This document shows, in pieces, positions 8,483 through 16,145 of a stretch of 64,000 nt of DNA (its first letter is position 1; each line of letters begins with the position of its first letter). The notes below the pieces were generated by a model. That model saw only the letters and a list, made by a program, of their open reading frames with translations, ran no database searches and was not told the DNA's origin. The DNA is from Alphaproteobacteria bacterium. GTDB taxonomy: Bacteria; Pseudomonadota; Alphaproteobacteria; ATCC43930; CGMCC-115725. Location: the NCBI GenBank assembly GCA_030041335.1, contig JASHOB010000082.1:62001-126000 (forward strand). Reading direction: 5' to 3'. A program made the position numbers and the translations under genes.

Positions 8483-9336
8483 GCTATGCCTCGCAACAAG
8501 CGGCGCATCAGCCCCATCGGCAAGGCCAGCAGCACGAGCATCGCGATTGCGAGTGCCGACGCCGTCGGCCAATCGTGGTTGGTGAAGAACTCGTCCCACA
8601 GGATCTTTCCGATCATCAGCGTTTTCGGGCCACCAAGGAGATCCGGAATGACGAACTCGCCGACGGCGGGAATGAACACGAGCAGGATACCGGCGGCGAT
8701 GCCTGGCAAGGACAGCGGCAGCGTGACTTGCCAGAATATGTGCAGAGGACGAGCGCCGAGATCCGCCGCCGCCTCATTTAACGCCGGGTCGAGTTTTTCG
8801 AGCTGTGCGTAAAGCGGCAGCACCATGAACGGTAAGTAGGCGTAGACCAGTCCGAGGAGGACCGAGAAATCGTTGTCGATGAGCCGCAACGGGGTGTCGA
8901 TCAACCCCACCGACAGCAGCGCGTGATTGACGATGCCATTCTCTTTCAGGAGCCCGATCCAGGCATAGACGCGGATGAGGAAACTGGTCCAAAACGGAAG
9001 GATGATCGCCATCAGGAGGAGGTTGCGCCACCGCACCGGCGTGCGAGCGATTCCGTAGGCCAGCGGATAGCCAATCAGCAGGGTAAGGATTGTGGCGATC
9101 GCCGCATAACGGATTGCTCCCCAATAGGCTTTCCAGTACAGCGAGTCACTGAGGAGAAGGAGATAATTCGCGTCCGTGACGTGGAGCCGGCCTCCCTCGA
9201 ACAACGGCGTGTAGGGTGGAATCGCCACTGCCTCATTGGCGACACTGATCTTGATCACGATCACGAGTGGGGAAAGAAAGAACAGCACCAGCCAGGCGTA
9301 GGGCAGGGCGATCAGCCCGAACCGTCTGGTGTTCAT
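8479..9336 (-). CDS. potB: Polyamine-type ABC transporter permease (PotB/PotH-like)
   Basis: A 285-residue permease, partner of the downstream PotC-like protein in the heterodimeric membrane channel. Six hydrophobic helices are visible; the EAA loop reads LNEAAADLGARPLHIFWQVTLP near residue 190. The periplasmic insertion after helix 1 (residues 40-70) is typical of PotB/PotH. The ATG at 9336 overlaps the stop of the ATPase gene by four bases, so this start is preferred over upstream codons that lie inside that gene. Confidence 0.93.
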   Translation of the reverse strand: MNTRRFGLIALPYAWLVLFFLSPLVIVIKISVANEAVAIPPYTPLFEGGRLHVTDANYLLLLSDSLYWKAYWGAIRYAAIATILTLLIGYPLAYGIARTPVRWRNLLLMAIILPFWTSFLIRVYAWIGLLKENGIVNHALLSVGLIDTPLRLIDNDFSVLLGLVYAYLPFMVLPLYAQLEKLDPALNEAAADLGARPLHIFWQVTLPLSLPGIAAGILLVFIPAVGEFVIPDLLGGPKTLMIGKILWDEFFTNHDWPTASALAIAMLVLLALPMGLMRRLLRGIA

Positions 9337-10403
9337 GACTGGAGCAACCTCGCAGCATCGGGCGTGAAAGAGAGCGAGAGCGCCGCGCCTGGCAAGAACA
9401 CCGGTGCCTTGCCGTCGCCATTGCTCATCGTGCCGCGCACCAGTTGACCGCTCGCCAATTCGATTTGGCACGTCGATGCTTCGCCGCGATAGGCGATGGT
9501 ACGCACGATTCCCGGCAGCACGTTTGGCGTGGTGGTGTCACGCGCGGTCATAAAGCGCAACTTCTCCGGTCTGATCGCGACCGCGACCGCGGTGCCCGCC
9601 GCGAGCGGCGAATGGGCGACGGCCAGGCGACCGGCCTCGCTATCGACGATCAGCAGTCCCGCCTCGGCGCCCGCTACCTTCCCCTCAAACAAATTAACCG
9701 CACCGAGGAACCCGGCGACGAATCGGTTTGCCGGGTTCTCATAGACGTGTTCCGGCGATCCCTCCTGCTCGATGCGGCCTTCATTCATGACGGCGAGGCG
9801 CGACGCCATGCTCATCGCTTCTTCCTGATCGTGCGTCACCATGAGAAAGGTGATGCCAACGCGTTGATGGATGTGCTTCAGTTCGAAGCGCATCTCCTCG
9901 CGGAGCTTGCGGTCGAGCGCCGTCAATGGCTCATCGAGCAGCAACAATTTCGGCTCCTTCGCCAACGCCCGCGCCAGCGCAACACGTTGGCGCTCGCCGC
10001 CCGAGAGTTGGCCGGGACGGCGGGCAGCGAGGGCCCGCATCTTCACCAGTTCGAGAAGGGCGACTACCCGGGCGTCGACCGCGCCGCGCGGCTTCCTTTC
10101 CTGGCGCAGACCGAAGCCAACGTTGCGCGCCACATTCATGTGCGGAAACAGGGCATAGTTTTGAAACATGATATTGACCGGGCGCCGATAAGGCGGAACA
10201 CCCGCCATGTCGGCGCCGTCGATCGCGATGACGCCGGTATCCGCGGTTTCGAACCCGGCGATCAGGCGCAACAAGGTTGTCTTGCCGCAGCCTGACGGAC
10301 CGAGTAGCGCAAAGAATTCCTGGCGGTCGATCGCTAGCGAAACATTGTTGACTGCAGGCTGCGCGTCAGGCTCGAACCGCTTGGTCAACCGCTCAATCTG
10401 CAA
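9333..10403 (-). CDS. potA: Polyamine-type ABC transporter ATPase (PotA/PotG-like)
   Basis: A cytoplasmic ABC ATPase of about 356 residues energising polyamine import. Walker A GPSGCGKTT, Q-loop QNYALFPHM, signature LSGGERQRVALARA and Walker B LLLLDEPLTALD occur in order in the first 200 residues; residues 250-356 form a TOBE domain. The start is unusual because no ATG lies near the N-terminus. TTG at 10403 is given here, but CTG at 10412 has a better-placed GGGGAG six bases upstream and would add the residues LAF. Either start follows the binding-protein stop (10415) within a few bases. Confidence 0.93.
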   Translation of the reverse strand: MQIERLTKRFEPDAQPAVNNVSLAIDRQEFFALLGPSGCGKTTLLRLIAGFETADTGVIAIDGADMAGVPPYRRPVNIMFQNYALFPHMNVARNVGFGLRQERKPRGAVDARVVALLELVKMRALAARRPGQLSGGERQRVALARALAKEPKLLLLDEPLTALDRKLREEMRFELKHIHQRVGITFLMVTHDQEEAMSMASRLAVMNEGRIEQEGSPEHVYENPANRFVAGFLGAVNLFEGKVAGAEAGLLIVDSEAGRLAVAHSPLAAGTAVAVAIRPEKLRFMTARDTTTPNVLPGIVRTIAYRGEASTCQIELASGQLVRGTMSNGDGKAPVFLPGAALSLSFTPDAARLLQS

Positions 10404-10414
10404 AAATGCCAGTC

Positions 10415-11509
10415 TCAGCTCCCCGTTTTCACGCGGGTCCAGGCGCGGGTACGCGCGCGTTCGTAGTCGGGCGTCACGGGCTTGTCGAAGAACAGCCGCT
10501 TTCGCACCTCGGGTGGCGGATAGATCCCGGGATCGTTGCGGATGGGCGCCCGAACCAGCGGTAGCGCCTTGAGGTTGGGATTGGCGTAGGCGACCGTATT
10601 GCTGATCGACGCGGCGACTTCAGGAGTCAGAATGTAGTTGATCCAGGCGAGTGCGCCGCCGGGGTGGGGCGCGTCCTTGGGAATCGCCATCATATCGATC
10701 CATATCATCGCGCCTTCCGCGGGAATGGCATAGGCGACATGAACATTGTTCTTGGCATCTTCGGCCCGATTCCTGGCCTGCACCACATCGCCCGAATAGC
10801 CGAAAGCGACACAGATGTCGCCGTTGGCGAGATCGTTGATGTATGCCGAGGAATGAAACTTGCGGATATAGGGCCGAATCGCCGTCAGGACCTCGACCGC
10901 CTTGGCAAGATCCGCGTCGGCGCGACTGAGCGGGTTGCGTCCGGCGTAAAGCAGCGCCGCCGGAAATAATTCCTCGGCGCTGTCCAGCAACTCAATGCCG
11001 CAACTCGACAATTTCCTCGCATTTGCGGGATCGAAGATCAGCTTCAATGAGCCCACGGGCGCCTGGTCACCAAGTGCCGCTTTGACCTTGGCGACGTTAT
11101 AGCCGATGCCGGTTGTGCCCCACATATAAGGCACGCCGAATTTATTGCCCGGGTCCGCATTGGCCGCGGCGGCGAGAATCTGCGGGTCGAGATTGCCGTA
11201 ATTTGAAAGTTTTCCCTTGTCGATCGGCTGAAACACGCCAGCCGCCGCTTCGCGCGCAAGATAAGGCATGGCGGTCGGTACGACGACATCGTAGCCGGAA
11301 TGGCCGGCTTCGAGCTTCGCCTCCAGCGTCTCGTTCGCGTCGTAAACATCGTAATTGACCTTGATGCCGGCTGCCGCCTCAAAGTTCTTGATGGTGTCCG
11401 GCGCGATATAGTCCGACCAATTGTAAACATTGAGCAGCTTGTCATCGGCCGCGGCAGCCGACACGACAGCCAAGCCTGACAACAATGCGAGAAGCAAGCG
11501 TGCCAACAT
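10415..11509 (-). CDS. potD: Periplasmic polyamine-binding protein (PotD/PotF-like)
   Basis: A 364-residue exported binding protein. A signal peptide (LARLLLALLSGLAVVSAAAADD) is followed by LLNVYNWSDYIAPDTIKNFE, the hallmark opening of PotD/PotF proteins. Polyamine-contact segments are recognisable in GYDVVVPTAMPYLAREA and CVAFGYSGDVVQARNRA. It is the first gene of the operon and has a promoter at 11534-11562. The family binds putrescine or spermidine in the periplasm; the order binding protein, ATPase, permease, permease matches the potFGHI pattern, which hints at putrescine without proving it. Confidence 0.94.
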   Translation of the reverse strand: MLARLLLALLSGLAVVSAAAADDKLLNVYNWSDYIAPDTIKNFEAAAGIKVNYDVYDANETLEAKLEAGHSGYDVVVPTAMPYLAREAAAGVFQPIDKGKLSNYGNLDPQILAAAANADPGNKFGVPYMWGTTGIGYNVAKVKAALGDQAPVGSLKLIFDPANARKLSSCGIELLDSAEELFPAALLYAGRNPLSRADADLAKAVEVLTAIRPYIRKFHSSAYINDLANGDICVAFGYSGDVVQARNRAEDAKNNVHVAYAIPAEGAMIWIDMMAIPKDAPHPGGALAWINYILTPEVAASISNTVAYANPNLKALPLVRAPIRNDPGIYPPPEVRKRLFFDKPVTPDYERARTRAWTRVKTGS

Positions 11510-11854
11510 CGGATCCCTGCCGGAAACAAAACCATAAGAGGGAGCACGCTTCGCCTTGTCAATCGTGGCTGGTCGCGTCTCCGCCGTTGTCGACGGTCAA
11601 TTCGGTGAAAAAGGGCCGGGGAGGGGCCGCGCTTCGCCATCGCTTTTTGCGCCGGTGCCGGCAGCCGACCGCAAAGAACGCGATTCTGGCCGGGCCAATC
11701 GGCAATCCCTGCAATCACGATGGCCTGATCGATTTGCCGGTGCCCGCGTCCTCCGCATGGCGCCGCCCCCCTTGCAGGCCGCTCCGCCGTGCATAAATCC
11801 AGGGTGTTGCCGCGCCGAAGCGTGAATTAGGTTCGTTCCAGCAGCGGGAAAATC
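11510..11854. other. Divergent intergenic region between potD and the P450 gene
   Basis: The 345 bp contain the potD promoter at the left end. The rest shows no recognisable gene; several open frames lack homology and ribosome binding sites. No convincing promoter for the P450 gene was found, although CATAAA at 11792-11797 could be a -10. Confidence 0.5.
11534..11562 (-). promoter_or_regulatory. Sigma70-like promoter of the potDABC operon
   Basis: On the minus strand, TTGACA (11562-11557) is a perfect -35 and TCTTAT (11539-11534) a four-of-six -10, separated by exactly 17 bp. The start codon of potD lies 24 bp beyond the -10, leaving a short leader that carries GGCAGGGAT as the ribosome binding site. 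Confidence 0.6.
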
Positions 11855-13072
11855 ATGGTCTTACGAGCAGATTTTTCGAGCCAGGCCTTCTTTCGCAATC
11901 CTGCCGGAGAGATTGAAAAACTAAGATCGGCAGGTGGCGTGGTCAAAATTCCGTTCCCGATAGTCGGCGAAGTGTGGACCACCACCACGCAAGACCTAAC
12001 CGAACGGGTGCTGAACGACAGCGATACCTTCACGCTTCGTCAAGACGATGGCAACGTCGTCGGATTGCCATGGTGGATGCCGGGGATCCTGCGCACCTTC
12101 ACCAACAATATGCTGACGATGGACGAACCGGACCACAGTCGGCTGCGCCACATCGTCGACGAAGCATTTCGTCGTCGAGCCATCCTCGATATGGAGCCAC
12201 GCATCCTTGCCATCGCCGATGAGCTGGCAAACGGGTTGTTCGCGGCCGGCAGTCCCGCGGACATTGTCGCCCGCTATGCGCGCAAGCTGCCACTTTCGGT
12301 GATTTGCGAACTACTGGGACTACCGCTCGCCGACCGGCCAAAGTTTACCGCATGGGCGAGCAGCCTGACGCGCTTCACCGGGGCCATCGGCTTGCTAAGC
12401 GTGATCCCGAACATTTTCGCGATGAAGCATTACATGGCGAGGCGGCTCACGGACGCAGGCGAGCAGGGTGGCGAGGGCCTGATCGCCGAGCTGGTTCGGG
12501 TCGAGAAGGAAAGCGGAAAAATAAACCGCGACGAAATGGTGGCGATGCTTTTCCTGCTTCTGATTGCAGGACACGAAACGACGACGCACCTGATCAGCGG
12601 TTCGGTCCTTGAGCTACTGAAGAAGCCCGATCTCCGCGATTGGCTGCACGAAGACTGGAGCCGTACCAGCCTCGCGGTGGAGGAATTTTTACGCTTCGTG
12701 ACCCCCGTACAATTCACCAAACCGCGCTGCGCGCGCAAGGATACTGAGCTGGGCGGCGTCCGGGTTAAGAAGGGCGATAACGTCATGCCAATGCTCGCCG
12801 CGGCAAACTTTGATCCGCAAGCCAACAATAATCCCGATCTGCTCAATCTCGAGAGAAAGCCAAATCGGCATCTCGCCTTTGGCTCCGGTATCCATTTTTG
12901 CCTTGGCCATCAACTCGCGCGTCTCGAGGGAGCCTGTGCCCTGAAGGCGCTGTTCCGCCGCTGGCCAAAGCTCGAATTAGCCGTGCAGGAATCGCAAATC
13001 AAGTGGCGCCGGCGGCCGGGCATCAGGGCGATTGAGCGTCTGCCGGTCAGCGACCGCAGTCAGGACGCATAG
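11855..13072 (+). CDS. Cytochrome P450
   Basis: A 405-residue soluble bacterial P450 monooxygenase. The I-helix oxygen-activation motif AGHETTT is at 238-244, the K-helix ExxR at Glu277-Arg280, and the heme loop FGSGIHFCLG carries the thiolate ligand Cys349. There is no membrane anchor, so it needs separate ferredoxin and reductase partners, none of which is encoded nearby. The substrate is unknown. Alternative upstream starts are absent, and the sequence just before the ATG (GCGGGAAAATC) is a moderate ribosome binding site. It stands alone on its strand beside a gene-poor stretch, which fits an accessory gene. Confidence 0.95.
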   Translation: MVLRADFSSQAFFRNPAGEIEKLRSAGGVVKIPFPIVGEVWTTTTQDLTERVLNDSDTFTLRQDDGNVVGLPWWMPGILRTFTNNMLTMDEPDHSRLRHIVDEAFRRRAILDMEPRILAIADELANGLFAAGSPADIVARYARKLPLSVICELLGLPLADRPKFTAWASSLTRFTGAIGLLSVIPNIFAMKHYMARRLTDAGEQGGEGLIAELVRVEKESGKINRDEMVAMLFLLLIAGHETTTHLISGSVLELLKKPDLRDWLHEDWSRTSLAVEEFLRFVTPVQFTKPRCARKDTELGGVRVKKGDNVMPMLAAANFDPQANNNPDLLNLERKPNRHLAFGSGIHFCLGHQLARLEGACALKALFRRWPKLELAVQESQIKWRRRPGIRAIERLPVSDRSQDA

Positions 13073-13405
13073 CGGAACCGAAGAAAGCTTCGCGATTGTT
13101 CGCGTCTTGGCGGCGGCGGGTTTGGGCAGTGCGGTTGACGCGCCGGGCGGGACGCCGAAAACTGCGAGCGAAGTGAAGCCGTGTAGGCTTCAAATCCGAC
13201 TTAACCTTGATGTCGGGACTCTCTCGATCCGCGAGATGACGATCTTGCTTTCTCGGCGCGTTATTGGCGTCAATGTTCGCGCGACGTCCCCTGCGCTCGC
13301 CGCCAGGGCATTGGGGAGCGGCTCGCAGCGACGGTTGGGAGGGCGTCCCATCTCACCCTCGCCGCGTCGCCACCCAGGCCGCATGCGTGACCGGTAAAGT
13401 GTCGG
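13073..13405. other. Intergenic region after the P450 gene
   Basis: These 333 bp show no supported gene. A small perfect hairpin, CGCGA-TTGT-TCGCG (13091-13104), lies 18 nt after the P450 stop but lacks a T-tract. Open frames here have no family resemblance. Confidence 0.45.
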
Positions 13406-13588
13406 TCAGCGCTGGTGACCGAGCCCGAACCCGAGGCTTAGCGCCTTTTGCCGGAGCGCGCCAACCGATCGTTTCATCTGTTTTGAAATTGCCACAACGG
13501 GTGTGCGGCTCTTTGAGTGAGCCCTGAGCGTCTTCACCTCGTTTTTGGTCCAGGTTCGCGAGCGTCGCTTAACCGTTTTCTTCGCCAT
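13406..13588 (-). CDS. Small basic protein, SANT/Myb-like
   Basis: A 60-residue very basic protein beginning MAKKTVKRRSRTWTKNEVKTLR. The tryptophan-bearing helix followed by SKSRTPVVAISKQMKRSVGALRQKALSLG resembles a single SANT/Myb-type helix-turn-helix, a pattern seen in small hypothetical proteins of Rhizobiales and related groups. DNA binding is therefore plausible but unproven. A clear ribosome binding site, GGAGAAG, stands just before this ATG, which decides the start against a longer upstream frame. It is isolated, with gene-free DNA on both sides. Confidence 0.7.
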   Translation of the reverse strand: MAKKTVKRRSRTWTKNEVKTLRAHSKSRTPVVAISKQMKRSVGALRQKALSLGFGLGHQR

Positions 13589-13938
13589 TCGGCTTCTCCG
13601 TAATTTCGAGCACAGTTGGTTGATTTTGCACGGCAACCGCAGCCGACAATTACTACCATCACCCTGGAGGCAAGCGCCAAACACCGCTGCCGTCCATGTC
13701 CGACATCAGCTCTTATGCCGAACCCGCTCCTCCGAGTTCCGCGCGCTGCCTTTTCCGTCGCGAACGTTCTGATCCGATCAATCATAGCGCAACTCTCTCG
13801 GCTCGCTGTATCGACCTCGGATGCATTCTGGATTGTCGAAAGATCCCTTTGCGACGACAGGTTGAGAAAGTGCTAATGCGCAATCAGGGTTATTGAGCAA
13901 TCGCAAAATTTGAACCCGGCTCGCGGTCGCCCGGTGCG
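13589..13938. other. Intergenic region, 350 bp
   Basis: No gene, repeat or clear regulatory element was recognised. Short open frames on both strands lack ribosome binding sites and family features. Confidence 0.4.
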
Positions 13939-14475
13939 CTATCGTGGGCAGCCAATCGACCCCCGATCAAAGTCGTCGGGTGTCCTGCACATCGTAAAGG
14001 TGTCGCCGGATGAAGATTGATATTGAATTTTCACCTCCAGATCATCGTCGATAAAACTCGCGAACCTGGCGGCCTCTTCCGCATCCGCTTTGTCGTTCTC
14101 ACGGCGCCAAAACAACCAAATTTGCTCGCCAACGCCGAGAACTTCGCCGCGCTTCAATTCGTGGAAGTTTGTTTGCTTCGCGTCGAGCTTTGATGCGTTG
14201 ATCACGCTCACGGGGTTGCCGTCGGTTATTTCCTCTTTGCGGACGTAGTAGGTGACCGTTTTGATGATCGCTGGACCGCCGCCCTCGTTCTCGACCATCA
14301 GCCCCATCGGGTACTCGTCCGGGTCGTCCTCCGTATCGAAAACCAATGTCGGTTGTTGAAAGTATTTCGTGCTTCGGGCGTGACCGTCCCATGTCGGAAG
14401 TGCCACGGCATCGCCAGAAACGAGTACGACCGTGAGCACCAACCATTGCGCCCACCCCGGCAACCAGCCGCTCAT
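13939..14475 (-). CDS. Hypothetical exported protein
   Basis: A 178-residue protein that I do not recognise. The N-terminus has a hydrophobic stretch (WAQWLVLTVVLVSGDAVA) that looks like a cleavable signal peptide. The mature part is acidic and predicted mainly beta, with a pair of cysteines near the end (MCRTPDD and IGCPR) that could form a disulfide in the periplasm. The phrase EYPMGLMVENEGGGPAIIKTVTYYV suggests an immunoglobulin-like or jelly-roll sandwich. No ribosome binding site is obvious before the ATG, so the start is uncertain. Neighbours give no functional clue. Confidence 0.6.
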   Translation of the reverse strand: MSGWLPGWAQWLVLTVVLVSGDAVALPTWDGHARSTKYFQQPTLVFDTEDDPDEYPMGLMVENEGGGPAIIKTVTYYVRKEEITDGNPVSVINASKLDAKQTNFHELKRGEVLGVGEQIWLFWRRENDKADAEEAARFASFIDDDLEVKIQYQSSSGDTFTMCRTPDDFDRGSIGCPR

Positions 14476-15312
14476 GGAGAGGCTGCCGATGTCAGCCGGA
14501 ACTGCCCTTGCGTCATGTCGGTCATCGCCGCTTCGATAGTATTAGCGTGGTTGATAAGCCATGGTCGACGGTTCCTTGACGCTCAGTGTGGCGGACGCCC
14601 ATTACCCCGCTTGACCCTGCCTGTCTCTTGCCGGCAAAAACGACCCAGTATCACTTTATCTCGTGGGCTCCTTTGCTGACTTTGTTCGGCTTGCTGGCAA
14701 ACAGCATCTGCTCCTCTCGCCCGCCAGGCATGAATGCCGCTGCGCCGCTCGGCTTCGGCGCCTCCTTTAGACATTAGGATGCCATGGTGGACGGGGAAAT
14801 ATCTTCTTGGCCCAAGAGGGGGCGGTCCTTTGTGCGCTCGATCAGATTTGCACGCATCGAGGATCACATCAGGCAGAACCGGTCAAGGTTCGGGATTAGG
14901 AAGAGTAACGCCGTAGGGGCAAAGAAACGGCGATGCGGTACCGCACGAATTTGTTGTATCCCCATGGCGCAAAATTAACCTGCGATCGCACACGATTTGC
15001 GCGCGAGAGCAGCACCGGCGTCGACGCCAGCGCCGTTTCCCCGTTCCACGACGACGCCAGACGCTTGCGCTGGCCCGTTTGATCGGAAAATTCGTGATGT
15101 CGGTGTTGTCATGGATGGATCGCGATCTGAGGTAAATTCGCGCCCGCACCCGCCTCGCGAAGCCTCATCCTTCAGGCCGCGAAATAGGTGCCGTAACAAT
15201 GCCCCAGGCACTCCGTTGCGGGATCACCCACGGGGATTCTTCACTTATTCACAGGATTCTCCGACTTATTCACAGAATTGTCGCAATACGGCAACCTTTA
15301 GGCCCAGGGGGC
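14476..15312. other. Gene-poor region with palindromes and DnaA-box-like repeat
   Basis: An 837-bp stretch with no supported gene. It holds two perfect palindromes (TGCGGTACCGCA at 14934-14945 and TGCGATCGCA at 14981-14990), a 12-mer shared with the region upstream of the PAS gene (14691-14702), and the tandem repeat at 15234-15274. Open frames on both strands have no family resemblance. Confidence 0.5.
15234..15274 (+). repeat. Tandem 20/21-bp repeat carrying two DnaA-box-like 9-mers
   Basis: Two adjacent copies, GGATTCT-TC-ACTTATTCACA (15234-15253) and GGATTCT-CCG-ACTTATTCACA (15254-15274). Each ends in TTATTCACA (15245-15253 and 15266-15274), which fits the DnaA box consensus TTWTNCACA. 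The 21-bp spacing puts both boxes on the same helix face. It lies 38 bp beyond the PAS/HisKA_3 stop codon. Confidence 0.6.
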
Positions 15313-15951
15313 TCACGCGACGAGCGGGGTGATCATGTCGCTTAAGGCGCGCGATAGCGACGCCTGAGCGCGCTCGAGCGTGCCGCTAATACTGCCTTCG
15401 CTCGATACAACCTTCTCCAAGCTATTCAAGAGAAGCGCGGCACCGACGAGATGCTGCATCACGGTGTCGTGCATTTCCAATGCAACGCGACGTCGTTCCT
15501 CATCCTGCAGCGACGAGAGACGCTTTCTCAGGTCGTCGAGTTCACTCGTGGCTTCCTGTTGATCGGTAATGTCCGTTGCCATTCCAAGAACGAGCTTGAC
15601 GGCGCCGTCAGCGGTACGGGAGAGGGCCTTTTGGCGGCATCGGAGCAGACGATAGCGCCCAGTGACGTGAGCGACCCGATATTCGGCGACGGCAACCTCG
15701 TCGTCTTGCAGGTTCTCTTGCCTGGCGTAATGGACCCGGACTCGCGCAAGGTCCGCCGGATGGATCAGCGGTTCGACGCCGTCGGAGGAATTTTGAATTT
15801 GCGATGGCTCATAGCCGAGAACGGCTTTGACTCTGCCGCTGACGAACGGATATTTGCGCGTAATCCGATCATAGACGTACACGATGTCGGGTGACGCATC
15901 GAGGATCAGCTGCAGCAATAGCTGACTCTCGGGTACGGACGCCGCGGTCAC
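15313..15951 (-). CDS. PAS-HisKA_3 protein lacking an ATPase domain
   Basis: A 212-residue cytoplasmic protein. Residues 12-130 form a PAS domain with a PAC-like end (VLGMATDITD). Residues 145-185 match the HisKA_3 dimerisation/phosphoacceptor helix of NarX/DesK-type kinases, with EERRRVALEMHDTVMQHLVG placing the phosphoacceptor at His161. The protein ends at residue 212 and no HATPase_c follows in any frame of the next few hundred bases, so it cannot autophosphorylate alone. It may be a phosphotransfer partner, a dominant modulator or a truncated kinase. The start is GTG, and no response regulator is adjacent. Confidence 0.8.
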   Translation of the reverse strand: MTAASVPESQLLLQLILDASPDIVYVYDRITRKYPFVSGRVKAVLGYEPSQIQNSSDGVEPLIHPADLARVRVHYARQENLQDDEVAVAEYRVAHVTGRYRLLRCRQKALSRTADGAVKLVLGMATDITDQQEATSELDDLRKRLSSLQDEERRRVALEMHDTVMQHLVGAALLLNSLEKVVSSEGSISGTLERAQASLSRALSDMITPLVA

Positions 15952-16077
15952 CCGAAATGCTCCTCGTTTGGTCGCCTCGCGCTTTCAGCCATGGATCCCC
16001 CGATCCCCGTTGCTGCTATTCTTAATTGTGCATCGCGCGCCTACACATCACAAGAGCGTGACCCTGCGGACAATCTT

Positions 16078-16091
16078 GTTTGCTGGCAAAC
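16078..16091. promoter_or_regulatory. Near-palindrome upstream of the PAS/HisKA_3 gene
   Basis: GTTTGCTGGCAAAC has six-base perfect arms around a TG centre. Its 12-base core TTGCTGGCAAAC recurs at 14691-14702 in the intergenic region downstream of the same gene. This is a possible shared binding site; no regulator can be assigned. Confidence 0.3.
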
Positions 16092-16145
16092 GGCCGCTGT
16101 CGCACGCCAAGGCGGGGCGCGGAAAGCGAGCCGCGGGTGTGACGG

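Noticed and set aside
14476-15312. Chromosomal replication origin
   Set aside because: Only two DnaA-box-like 9-mers, no AT-rich unwinding element of note, and none of the usual origin neighbours (dnaA, hemE, parAB, gidA). Kept as a finding but not called an origin.
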